Assembly (NCBI GenBank): GCA_963782965.1
Contig: CAWALV010000002.1
Span: 1 to 64,000 of the forward strand
Reading direction: 5' to 3'
Source: CAWALV01 sp963782965
GTDB taxonomy: Bacteria > Actinomycetota > Actinomycetes > Acidothermales > Acidothermaceae
DNA: 64,000 nt
Positions 35,169 through 45,817 of this stretch are shown here, one piece after another. Numbering within the stretch: position 1 is the stretch's first letter; each line of letters opens with the position of its first letter. Under the pieces are notes generated by a model. The model saw only the letters and a list, made by a program, of their open reading frames with translations. It did not search any database and was not told where the DNA came from. The position numbers and the translations under genes were made by a program.

Positions 35169-36301
35169 GCGTAGTCCCCGACCAGCGTGGCCCGGCCCGG
35201 TTCGCCGGCGCCGCCGGTAGCAGTCGCGAAGGTCCCGACCACCCAGCTCTGCACGCCCCGCGCGCGAAGCAGTTCAACCGTTCGATCGGCGTCAGCCCCG
35301 GCAACCACGGCGACCATGCCGACCCCCATGTTGAGCGTGCGCTCGATCTCGGCCCGCTCGATGCCGCCGAGCTCGCGGACGAATCCGAAGATCGGCGCAG
35401 GTGCCCAGGTCGAGCGGTCGATCTCGACGGCGACGCCGGGCGGCAGCACGCGATCGAGGTTGGCGGCAAGGCCGCCGCCGGTGATGTGGGCGAACGCATG
35501 CACGTCGACGTCCGGCGCGTTGATCAGCGCAAGGCAGTCGAGGCTGTACACCTTCGTCGGCGTGAGCAACTCCTCGCCGAGCGAATGCCCGAACTCGGCG
35601 ACGTACCGATCGAGCGACTGGCGGGCGACGGTGAACAAGACATGCCGCACGAGAGAGTAACCGTTGGAGTGCAAGCCGGACGACGCCATCGCGATCACGG
35701 CATCGCCCGCGCGAACTCGATGAGACCCGAGAAGGTCGTCCTCCTCGACCACCCCGGTGCCGGCGCCCGCGACGTCGTATTCGTCGGGCTCGAGGAGACC
35801 GGGATGTTCGGCCGTCTCGCCCCCGATCAACGCGCAGCCGGCCTGCACGCAACCGTCCGCGATGCCGGCCACGATCGACGCGACGCGTTCGGGGACGACG
35901 CGACCGCAGGCGATGTAGTCGGTCATGAACAGCGGTTCGGCGCCACACACCACCAGGTCATCGACCACCATCCCGACCAGGTCGATGCCGATCGTGTCGT
36001 GCTTGTCCATCGCCTGCGCTATGGCGACCTTCGTCCCCACGCCGTCGGTCGAGGTGGCCAGCAGCGGGCTACGGTACTTGGCGGCGTCGAACCGGAAGAG
36101 GCCCGCGAACCCGCCGAGGCCACCGACGACCTCCGTGCGGTTCGCCTTGGCGACCGAGGCCTTCATGAGTTCGACGGCGCGTTCCCCGGCGCCGATGTCG
36201 ACGCCGGCCTCGCCGTAGGTCACCTGCCGGCCGACGCCCGAGGCGTAGGGGTTCGAGAACACGGCGTAGCGCGCACCCGAACCGCCGGCCGAGTCGGTCA
36301 C
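35165..36301 (-). CDS. purM: Phosphoribosylformylglycinamidine cyclo-ligase (AIR synthetase)
   Basis: Encodes 378 aa. TYGEAGVDIGAGERAVELM, STDGVGTKVAIA, DLVGMVVDDLVVCGAEPLFMTDY, GGETAEHPG and GLHSNGYSLVR are conserved PurM segments. It converts FGAM and ATP to AIR, step five of purine synthesis. The GTG start overlaps the purF stop (GTGA at 36298-36301), so it is translationally coupled and last in the operon. Confidence 0.97.
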   Translation of the reverse strand: MTDSAGGSGARYAVFSNPYASGVGRQVTYGEAGVDIGAGERAVELMKASVAKANRTEVVGGLGGFAGLFRFDAAKYRSPLLATSTDGVGTKVAIAQAMDKHDTIGIDLVGMVVDDLVVCGAEPLFMTDYIACGRVVPERVASIVAGIADGCVQAGCALIGGETAEHPGLLEPDEYDVAGAGTGVVEEDDLLGSHRVRAGDAVIAMASSGLHSNGYSLVRHVLFTVARQSLDRYVAEFGHSLGEELLTPTKVYSLDCLALINAPDVDVHAFAHITGGGLAANLDRVLPPGVAVEIDRSTWAPAPIFGFVRELGGIERAEIERTLNMGVGMVAVVAGADADRTVELLRARGVQSWVVGTFATATGGAGEPGRATLVGDYA

Positions 36302-37833
36302 GGGCGGTCCAGTGCCGACGAACCGCCGGCCGACGGGACCGTACTGAGCAGCGCCTGCACCGGCGTGACTTCGCCGGCACCTCGACCCAAGAGCTGCGCA
36401 TCAGGCACGGTGGTTGGGTACTCGCCGTCGAAGCAGGCACGGCACAGGTTCTCCTTGCCGCGACCGGTGGCGGCAACCAATCCGTCGAGTGAGACGTAGG
36501 CGAGGGAGTCGGCGCTCAACGATCGGCATATCTCGTCGACCGCGAGCCCGTTCGCGATCAGCTCGGCGCGGGTCGCGAAGTCGATGCCGTAGAAGCACGG
36601 CCATTTCACCGGCGGCGAGGAGATGCGCACATGCACCTCCGTCGCGCCCGCTTCGCGCAACATGCGGACGACGGCACGCTGGGTGTTGCCCCGCACGATC
36701 GAGTCGTCGACGACGATGAGACGCTTGCCCCGGATGACGTCGCGCAGCGGGTTGAGCTTGAGGCGGATACCGAGCTGGCGCAACGTCTGTGACGGCTGGA
36801 TGAACGTACGGCCCACGTATGCGTTCTTGACAAGCCCTGCTGCGTAAGGGATTCCGGATTCCTCGGCGTAACCGATGGCCGCAGGGGTGCCGGAGTCGGG
36901 AGTCGGCATGACGAGGTCTGCATCGACCGGCGCTTCACGCGCCAACTGCCTCCCGACCGCCACTCGTGCCGCGTGCACACTGCGGCCGTCGAAGTTGGAG
37001 TCGGGCCGGGCCAGGTAGACGAACTCGAAACTGCAGAAGCGAGGTTGGGGGGCGGCGAACCGCGTGGAGCGCGGCCCGTGCTCGTCGATCGCGAGCAACT
37101 CACCGGGCTCGATCTCGCGAACGTACGACGCGCCGACGATGTCGAGGGCCGCCGTCTCGCTCGCGACGACCCAACCGTGTTCGAGCTTGCCCAGAGCCAG
37201 CGGCCTCACCCCGTAGCGGTCGCGCGCGGCGTACAGCGTGGTCTCGTCCATGAAGACGAAGCTGAAGGCACCCTCGACCTGGCTCAATACCTGCGGCGCG
37301 GAGCTTTCCAGGCTGCGGTCGGGGTGGCTCGCGAGCAGCGACGTGACGAGATCGGTGTCGGACGTCGAGCGCAACGGTCGCCCCGGAAAGGTCATCTCCC
37401 CGCTACCGGCCTGCGCCTTTTCGGCGAGCAACGCGAGCTCACCGGTGTTGGTCAGGTTTCCGTTGTGTGCCAAGGCGATGCTGCCAACGGCGGTCGACCG
37501 GAACGTCGGTTGCGCGTTCTCCCACACCGACGCGCCGGTGGTCGAATAGCGGGCGTGCCCGATGGCGAGGTCGCCGCGAAGGCTGGCGAGGTTCGACTCG
37601 TTGAAGACCTGGGAGACGAGCCCCATTTCCTTGTAGACGACGATCTTCTTGGTGTCGCTCACCGCGATGCCGGCAGACTCCTGGCCGCGGTGCTGCAAGG
37701 CGTAGAGCCCGAAGTAGGTGAGGTTCGCGACTTCCTCGCCAGGTGCCCAGATACCAAAGACGCCACATGCGTCTTGTGGGCCCTTGTCCTCCGGAAGGAG
37801 ATCGTGGGTGAGCCGGCCGTCGCCACGAGGCAC
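36298..37833 (-). CDS. purF: Amidophosphoribosyltransferase
   Basis: Encodes 511 aa. ACGVFGIWAPG places the N-terminal nucleophile at Cys23 after a 22-residue propeptide. RGQESAGIAV and HNGNLTN belong to the glutaminase domain, and VVDDSIVRGNT is the PRPP-binding loop. LCRACFDG plus an earlier Cys (CFYGIDF) indicate a 4Fe-4S type enzyme as in Bacillus. It makes phosphoribosylamine from PRPP and glutamine, the first and regulated purine step. A 92-base gap separates it from the gene upstream. Confidence 0.97.
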   Translation of the reverse strand: MPRGDGRLTHDLLPEDKGPQDACGVFGIWAPGEEVANLTYFGLYALQHRGQESAGIAVSDTKKIVVYKEMGLVSQVFNESNLASLRGDLAIGHARYSTTGASVWENAQPTFRSTAVGSIALAHNGNLTNTGELALLAEKAQAGSGEMTFPGRPLRSTSDTDLVTSLLASHPDRSLESSAPQVLSQVEGAFSFVFMDETTLYAARDRYGVRPLALGKLEHGWVVASETAALDIVGASYVREIEPGELLAIDEHGPRSTRFAAPQPRFCSFEFVYLARPDSNFDGRSVHAARVAVGRQLAREAPVDADLVMPTPDSGTPAAIGYAEESGIPYAAGLVKNAYVGRTFIQPSQTLRQLGIRLKLNPLRDVIRGKRLIVVDDSIVRGNTQRAVVRMLREAGATEVHVRISSPPVKWPCFYGIDFATRAELIANGLAVDEICRSLSADSLAYVSLDGLVAATGRGKENLCRACFDGEYPTTVPDAQLLGRGAGEVTPVQALLSTVPSAGGSSALDRP

Positions 37834-37925
37834 GCGCGAATGCTCCTAGGGTCGGAAGCCGCGGGGAAGTCAGGCCTTCAGTGTACGGGCCAATGTGCCT
37901 CACGGCACGACCGAGGCCCGAGGCG

Positions 37926-38366
37926 TCACGCGGCAAAGTCATCACGGCCCTTGTCGATCGCCCACCAGGAGCGATCACCGACGACGAGCAGGTCGACCAG
38001 TTCCGTCGAAAGCGCGGCCGTCCGGGTGCGCATCTCTTCCCACAACCGCCAGTCGCCGGGTTGGGGCTGGCCGTCAGAACGGGTAACCGCGAGCACAACC
38101 GCTGGTGGGTCGACCTCGTCGAGGATGCCCGCCAGCTCGTCGCAGACCTCACCCACGGACTGCGGAGTCGGGCCAGGTGCGTGACCACCGGCGCTGCCGC
38201 CCGGCTCGCCATCGAAGGTGACGGCAAAGGCGACCATGAGCTCGCCCTCGATCGAGACCAACAGCACCCACACCGTGCCTTCGTCTGCGCCTTCGCGGTT
38301 GTGGCGTACCTCGCGCGCTACCTCGTCGTACCAACGCTTGTCGAAGATGTCTTCGTCGACGCTCAT
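37926..38366 (-). CDS. RadC/MPN-like protein lacking JAMM metal ligands
   Basis: Encodes 146 aa. The C-terminal half reads PAVVLAVTRSDGQPQPGDW, then a helix, and ends LVDLLVVGDRSWWAI. The order strand, TRSDG-x-P-x-P, helix, LLVVGD-x-x-Y/W-x-x matches the end of RadC/JAB domains, where HNHPSGDPTPSPED supplies zinc ligands; here both His are absent, so it would be a non-catalytic MPN-like fold. This relation is by eye. It sits inside the purine operon between the MPI-like gene and purF. Function unknown. Confidence 0.7.
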   Translation of the reverse strand: MSVDEDIFDKRWYDEVAREVRHNREGADEGTVWVLLVSIEGELMVAFAVTFDGEPGGSAGGHAPGPTPQSVGEVCDELAGILDEVDPPAVVLAVTRSDGQPQPGDWRLWEEMRTRTAALSTELVDLLVVGDRSWWAIDKGRDDFAA

Positions 38367-38437
38367 GGCAGCAGCCTGCCAAAATCAACACCTGGCGTGC
38401 GGCGCCGCCGTCCAGGGCTGTGCACAACAGCTGCGAG

Positions 38438-39241
38438 TCAGAGCAGCGGCAGCAGGTCGCTCAGGTCGCTTCGCTCGCCACTCGCCGTCAGCCGACCGTC
38501 GGCTCGCGCGTCGCCCCACTCGAGCCGCCCCGCGGCCAGCTCGATCCAGGTTCGGGCATCAGCCTCGACGACGTTGGGTGGCGTGCCGCGGGTGTGGCGC
38601 AGACCCGCCACGCATTGCACCGCAGCGACGTGGGGCACCCGCACCTCGACCGCGCGCCCGGGGGCCTTGGCGGCGAGAGCGGTCAGCAAGGTGCGCGCCG
38701 TGATCCGCAGCGCGCCCGGATCGGGGACCAGCTCGATGTCGACGGCCACTGCCAGGTCGAAGCCGTGCACGACGCCTTCGACGCAGCGCGTCACGACGAA
38801 ATCCGCGAACCGCATCGCACCGAACCTGGTACGGACGACGTAGTCGGGATCGGTGCTCTCGAGCACGGCACGCTGGTCTCGGACGGCGGCAGCCAGGCGG
38901 TCGCGCAGCTCCCCGGGGGTCGCCTCCGCGGCGGCGACTTCCCGCTCGAAGACGACGGGCGCCGCGGCCGGTGCCGCAAGGAGGTAGTGCGCAACGTCGA
39001 GTTCGGGTTTGCCGACAGGCGTGGCGTCGGATGCTGACTCGGCGAGTCGACGGCGCAGCGCGTCGGCGCAGGCCGCGAGATGGGCGACGAGCTCCGCCAC
39101 CCGCCAGCCGGCCAACCGCGTCGCGGTGGCGAATGAGGCGTCGGGCAGTTGCGCGACGGTCGCAGCCACGTACTGCCACTGCGCACTGCACGCCACCGCG
39201 GGATCGTGGGCGGGACGGCGCACAGCGGGCACGGCGTCCAC
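38438..39241 (-). CDS. Maleylpyruvate isomerase family mycothiol-dependent protein
   Basis: About 267 aa from GTG 39241, 11 bases after the purL stop; the frame is open much further upstream but there it runs antiphase through purL. The N-terminal DinB-like helical domain has VAELVAHLAACADALRRRL and RCVEGVVHGFDLAVAV with the expected metal-binding His. The C-terminus resembles an SCP2-like domain (WIELAAGRLEWGDARADGRL). Relatives use mycothiol, the actinobacterial thiol. The substrate is unknown. It is part of the purine operon by position. Confidence 0.85.
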   Translation of the reverse strand: MDAVPAVRRPAHDPAVACSAQWQYVAATVAQLPDASFATATRLAGWRVAELVAHLAACADALRRRLAESASDATPVGKPELDVAHYLLAAPAAAPVVFEREVAAAEATPGELRDRLAAAVRDQRAVLESTDPDYVVRTRFGAMRFADFVVTRCVEGVVHGFDLAVAVDIELVPDPGALRITARTLLTALAAKAPGRAVEVRVPHVAAVQCVAGLRHTRGTPPNVVEADARTWIELAAGRLEWGDARADGRLTASGERSDLSDLLPLL

Positions 39242-39252
39242 GCTACCGATCG

Positions 39253-41510
<2,258 letters not shown>

Positions 41511-41514
<4 letters not shown>

Positions 41515-42188
41515 ACGGCGACGAGCGCCTTCAGCACGCTGGTGAAGAAGGCCAAACCGTCGGACGACGGCCCGGTGAGGGAATCGATCGCGTGTTCGGG
41601 ATGCGGCATCAACCCGACGACGTTGCCGGCGGCGTTGCTCACCCCTGCGATGTCACGAAGCGAACCGTTGGGATTGCGATCGGCGTAACGCACCACGACG
41701 CGCCCCTCGGCTTCGAGCTCGTCGAGCGTGTGCTCGTCGGCGACGTAGCGACCCTCGCCGTGCTTGATCGGGATGATGATCCGCGCCTGCGGGTCGTAGG
41801 TGTTGGTCCACGCGGTCGCTGCGTTCTCGACGACGAGCGGCTGGTCGAAGCACCGGAAGTGCAGGTGTGCGTTGCGGATCACCGCGCCGGGAAGCAAATG
41901 CGCCTCGCACAGCACCTGGAAGCCGTTGCAGATGCCGAGCACCGGCATACCCGCCTGAGCGGCCGCGATGACGGCGTCCATCACCGGGGAGAACCGGGCG
42001 ACCGCGCCGGCGCGCAGGTAGTCGCCGTAGGAGAAGCCGCCGGGGAGGACGACGGCGTCGACGCCGCGCAGGTCGGCGTCCTTGTGCCACAACGCGACGG
42101 GTTGGGCACCGACTGCTCGGACCGCGCGAAGTGCGTCGCGGTCGTCGAGGGATCCGGGGAAGGTGACGACGCCGACGCGGGCGGTCAT
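41511..42188 (-). CDS. purQ: FGAM synthase, glutaminase subunit
   Basis: Encodes 225 aa from ATG 42188, with GGAG eight bases upstream; a GTG three codons earlier is less likely. RVGVVTFPGSLDD opens the protein; VLPGGFSYGDYLRAGA forms the oxyanion region, GICNGFQVL has the nucleophile Cys87, and LMPHPEHAID supplies the catalytic His and Glu. It provides ammonia to PurL. Confidence 0.97.
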
Positions 42189-42303
42189 AACGGGCACTCC
42201 AAGGCAGGCACAGCACGCAAGGTGGACGGCGACCAGTGGCCGCGTGTCGAGGATACCGGGCGCAGCACGAGGGCTCGGGCAGCGGCAGCTGCGGCTACTG
42301 CGT

Positions 42304-42555
42304 TTACTGCGGTTCCTCGGCGCGGACGACGAAGTCCTCGATCACCGGATTGCTCAGCAGCGTCGCCGCGAGATCTTTGATCCGGCCGAGAGCGGCGTCG
42401 TCGGCAGGCCCGTCGAGGTCGACCACGAAGTGCTTGCCCTGCCGCACGGAGACCACCCCGCCATGGCCGAGGCGACCGAGCGCACCGAGGATCGCCTGAC
42501 CCTGCGGATCGAGGATCTCCGGCTTGAGCATGACGTCGACGACGACGCGGGCCAC
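42304..42555 (-). CDS. purS: FGAM synthase, PurS subunit
   Basis: Encodes 83 aa from GTG 42555 (GGAG seven bases upstream). RVVVDVMLKPEILDPQGQAI and IKDLAATLLSNPVIEDF are the two typical halves. The PurS dimer bridges PurQ and PurL and helps pass ammonia. It is the first gene of the purine operon, so the operon promoter must lie in the 42556-42700 region. Confidence 0.95.
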   Translation of the reverse strand: MARVVVDVMLKPEILDPQGQAILGALGRLGHGGVVSVRQGKHFVVDLDGPADDAALGRIKDLAATLLSNPVIEDFVVRAEEPQ

Positions 42556-42767
42556 GGCGGCACTCCAGTTCGGGAGAGGTCGGGAGGCGGGGGCGGGGTG
42601 GGCCACAGGAGCGGCGCCAGCTTAGCGGCGTCCGAAGGCGGCGGTTTCACCTGACCTGCGAAGACCTTGTGCCAAGAGCTGCACGAACCCTTCGGAAACC
42701 TGCACCGCGGCGCAGGTGGTCGGGAGATGCGGGGACGGCGGCCACCGGGGTGTGCCATTGTGCGGGC

Positions 42768-45464
42768 ATGGCGGAATCGATCACGCTTGGGCCGGTCGGC
42801 CCCGCAAGCGGGGAGCCGCCTCAGCCGGGTGGCCGGCTGGACGCCGAGCGCGCACGGCTCCGCGACGCCGATGAAGCCGGCGTTGCGTGGCGGCGCTGGG
42901 GGCCGTACCTTTCCGAGCGCGCCTGGGGCAGCGTGCGCGAGGACTACAGCGCGGACGGCGACGCCTGGGCGAGCTTCCCGTTCGAGCAGGCCCGCTCGCG
43001 GGTCTACCGCTGGAACGAGGACGGCCTTGCCGGATTCTGCGACAGCGACCAGACGTGGTGCTTCGCGATGTCGTTCTGGAACGGCAACGATCCGATCCTC
43101 AAGGAACGCCTCTTCGGCTTGACCAACGCGCAGGGCAACCACGGCGAGGACGTCAAGGAGCGGTACTGGTTTGCCGACGGCACGCCGACGCACTCATGGA
43201 TGAGCTGGCGCTACCACTATCCGCAGGCGGCCTTCCCGTACGCGCAGCTCGTCAGCGAGAACCAGCGGCGCAGCCGCCTCGAGCCGGAGTACGAGCTCGA
43301 CGACACCGGCGTCTTCGCCGAGAACCGCTACTTCGACATCTGTGTCGACTACGCCAAGGCGGCCCCCGACGACGTGTGCGTGCGGATCACAGTGCGCAAC
43401 GCCGGCCCCGACGACGCGTCCATCGACGTCCTGCCGACGCTGTGGTACCGCAACACCTGGGCCTGGGGGCTGCCGAGCGCCAGCCCGCAGCCGCGCATCA
43501 CCTGCAACGGCTGCAAGCTCATCGGCGTCCACCCGAAGTCGGGCGTCGTCACGTTGATCGGGGACGACTCGCCGGGCAGTGGTTTCATCGAGCCGCTCGC
43601 CTGCGACAACGAGACAAACACCGAGTTGCTGTACGGCAGCGCCGGCAGGTCGCGGTTCCCCAAGGACGGCATCGGCGACTACATCGTCCACGGCACCACC
43701 AGCGTGCGGCCCGAGCAGTACGGCACGAAGGCGGCGCTGCGCTACCGGGTGACGGTTCCGGCCGGCGGCGAGCAGACGATCCGACTGCGGCTACTCGCCG
43801 ACAATCGGCACCGCGACGACGAGCCGCTGACCGACATCGACAGCGTGCTCGACGCCCGCCGGCAGGAGGCCGACGCGTTCCATGCATCGCTGCTTCCGGC
43901 CGGAGTCCAGGAAGCGGAGGCACGCGTCGTCCGCCAGGCACTTGCCGGATTGCTGTGGAGCAAGCAGTTCTACCACTACGACGTCGCGCGATGGCTGGAA
44001 GGAGATCCGGCCGGGCCGCCCCCGCCCGCCAACCGCGGCAACATCCGCAACGGCGCCTGGCTGCACCTGAACAACCACGAAGTGCTGCTTATGCCGGACT
44101 CCTGGGAGTACCCGTGGTTCGCGGCGTGGGACCTCGCGTTCCACTGCGTGGCCGCGGCGTATGTCGATCCCGCGTTGGCGAAGACACAGATGCTCTTGCT
44201 GCTACGCGAGTGGTACATGCATCCCAACGGCCAACTGCCGGCCTACGAGTGGAACTTCGGCGACGTCAACCCGCCCGTTCATGCGTGGGCGGCGCTTCGC
44301 GTCTTCGAGATCAGCGGCGGGCACGACTTCGACTTCCTCGAGCGGGTCTTTCACAAGCTGCTGCTGAACTTCACCTGGTGGGTGAACCGCGAGGACCCCG
44401 ACGGCAACAACCTGTTCGAAGGCGGCTTCCTCGGCCTCGACAACATCGGACCGTTCGACCGTTCGAAGGTCCCGCCAGACGTCGGCCGTCTCGAGCAGAG
44501 CGACGGCACGGCCTGGATGGCGATGTACTGCCTCGACCTGCTCGACATCGCCATCACCCTCGCCCGCCACGACCCCACCTACGAAGACGTCGCCACCAAG
44601 TTCTTCGAGCACTTCACCCACATCGCCAGTGCAGCGACCAGGCGCGGACTGTGGGACGACGCCGACGGTTTCTTCTACGATCAGGTCCGGCTGGTGTCGG
44701 GAGAACGGCTCCCGGTGAAGGTGCGTTCGCTCGTCGGTCTCATCGCAATCTGTGCCGTCAGTCACGTGGACGACGCGACCCTGGCCGCGCTACCTGATTT
44801 CGCCGGGCGGCTGCGATGGTTCCTGGCGAACAAGCCGGAGTTGACCGAAACCGTCGTCGAGACCGCGGCCGACGACACACTTCTCGCCGTCGTTGCGCAG
44901 GAGCAGTTGCGGCGCATCCTCGGCCGCATGCTCGACGAGGCGGAATTCCTTTCTCCGCATGGCATCCGCTCGGTATCTGCCTACCATCGCGAGCACCCGC
45001 TGCAGATCGATCTCGGTGGTCAACACTTCCGCACCGACTACGAACCCGGCGAGTCGACGACCGGGTTGTTCGGCGGCAACTCGAACTGGCGTGGCCCGGT
45101 CTGGCTACCGATGAACGCGTTGCTCATCGAGTCGCTGCGCCGCTTCCACCGCCACCTCGGCCAGGGCTTCACTGTCGAGTTCCCGACCGGCTCGGGTGTC
45201 ATGGTCGACCTCGGCACTGTCGCCGACGGGCTGTCCGCGCGGCTGGTCGGGCTGCTCGTCCCGGACGACGCGGGGCAGATACCGGCTGCGGGCGGGCGGC
45301 ACTGGCCGGCCGGGCTGCTGTGGTTTCACGAGTACTTCCACGGTGACACCGGTGCCGGGCTCGGTGCCTCGCACCAGACGGGGTGGACCGCGCTGCTCGC
45401 GCATCTGGTGCTGTGCGGCTCCGGAGCCGAACCATCCGCCGGCCGACCGGCGTCCGCTGGGTGA
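42768..45464 (+). CDS. GH63-type (MGH1-like) glucosidase
   Basis: Encodes 898 aa. RRWGPYLSERAWGSVREDYS at the N-terminus, LKERLFGLTNAQGNHGEDVKE, then a long (alpha/alpha)6 region with SWEYPWFAAWDLAFHC, QLPAYEWNFGDVNPPVHAW, DGTAWMAMYCLDLL and GGNSNWRGPVWLPMN. These segments are typical of bacterial GH63-like enzymes with an MGH1 catalytic domain. No signal peptide, so it works in the cytoplasm, probably on a glucosylated osmolyte or an alpha-glucan. The exact substrate cannot be told. Divergent from the purine operon. Confidence 0.9.
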   Translation: MAESITLGPVGPASGEPPQPGGRLDAERARLRDADEAGVAWRRWGPYLSERAWGSVREDYSADGDAWASFPFEQARSRVYRWNEDGLAGFCDSDQTWCFAMSFWNGNDPILKERLFGLTNAQGNHGEDVKERYWFADGTPTHSWMSWRYHYPQAAFPYAQLVSENQRRSRLEPEYELDDTGVFAENRYFDICVDYAKAAPDDVCVRITVRNAGPDDASIDVLPTLWYRNTWAWGLPSASPQPRITCNGCKLIGVHPKSGVVTLIGDDSPGSGFIEPLACDNETNTELLYGSAGRSRFPKDGIGDYIVHGTTSVRPEQYGTKAALRYRVTVPAGGEQTIRLRLLADNRHRDDEPLTDIDSVLDARRQEADAFHASLLPAGVQEAEARVVRQALAGLLWSKQFYHYDVARWLEGDPAGPPPPANRGNIRNGAWLHLNNHEVLLMPDSWEYPWFAAWDLAFHCVAAAYVDPALAKTQMLLLLREWYMHPNGQLPAYEWNFGDVNPPVHAWAALRVFEISGGHDFDFLERVFHKLLLNFTWWVNREDPDGNNLFEGGFLGLDNIGPFDRSKVPPDVGRLEQSDGTAWMAMYCLDLLDIAITLARHDPTYEDVATKFFEHFTHIASAATRRGLWDDADGFFYDQVRLVSGERLPVKVRSLVGLIAICAVSHVDDATLAALPDFAGRLRWFLANKPELTETVVETAADDTLLAVVAQEQLRRILGRMLDEAEFLSPHGIRSVSAYHREHPLQIDLGGQHFRTDYEPGESTTGLFGGNSNWRGPVWLPMNALLIESLRRFHRHLGQGFTVEFPTGSGVMVDLGTVADGLSARLVGLLVPDDAGQIPAAGGRHWPAGLLWFHEYFHGDTGAGLGASHQTGWTALLAHLVLCGSGAEPSAGRPASAG

Positions 45465-45497
45465 GATGGCCGACCGGACGGCGTCCGCTAGGTGAGA
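45441..45497 (+). repeat. Short imperfect direct repeat across a stop codon
   Basis: GGCCGACCGG followed by CGTCCGCTGGGTGAGA (45441-45466) is repeated with a 4-base insertion and one change at 45468-45497. The first copy contains the stop codon of the glucosidase gene. It looks like a small local duplication. Confidence 0.7.
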
Positions 45498-45507
45498 CGC
45501 CGATCCG

Positions 45508-45527
45508 CCGGCCTCGGGCACGGCCGG
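45508..45527 (+). terminator. Possible terminator after the glucosidase gene
   Basis: CCGGCC and GGCCGG form a 6-base stem around an 8-base loop, followed by GGTTTCG, 44 bases after the stop codon. The stem is short, so the call is tentative. The rest of the 353-base gap to dnaB has no gene that I can support. Confidence 0.35.
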
Positions 45528-45612
45528 GGTTTCGTCCTCAATTCTTGCTGCCCACAGGCTGTCGATGGCGTCCGTGCAGGCGGCAGCGTTGCCGGGCAGG
45601 CACGGCGGACCG

Positions 45613-45621
45613 TTTTCCACA
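45613..45621 (+). promoter_or_regulatory. DnaA-box-like 9-mer upstream of dnaB
   Basis: TTTTCCACA matches the TTNTCCACA form of the DnaA box. It lies about 200 bases upstream of the replicative helicase gene. It is a single copy, so it does not mark an origin; it may be chance or a DnaA control site. Confidence 0.35.
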
Positions 45622-45817
45622 GCGCACGCACACCGCTTCCCCAACGACTGCCCCGGTCGTCCCCAGCTCGTTCACACCTGTGTCCGCAAGTCGCGGACCC
45701 GGACTTGGCGGTCGTCTCGATTCTGTGGGTGGGCCGCGATAGAACACTCCACGCAGGAAGCAAGCGAATGGCAGTGCAGGGACGTGCACCGAGGGTGACG
45801 GAGGGGTGGGAGCCGGC

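Noticed and set aside
45441..45621. Considered as an origin of replication
   Set aside because: A single DnaA-box-like 9-mer, no AT-rich unwinding region, and no dnaA/dnaN genes nearby.
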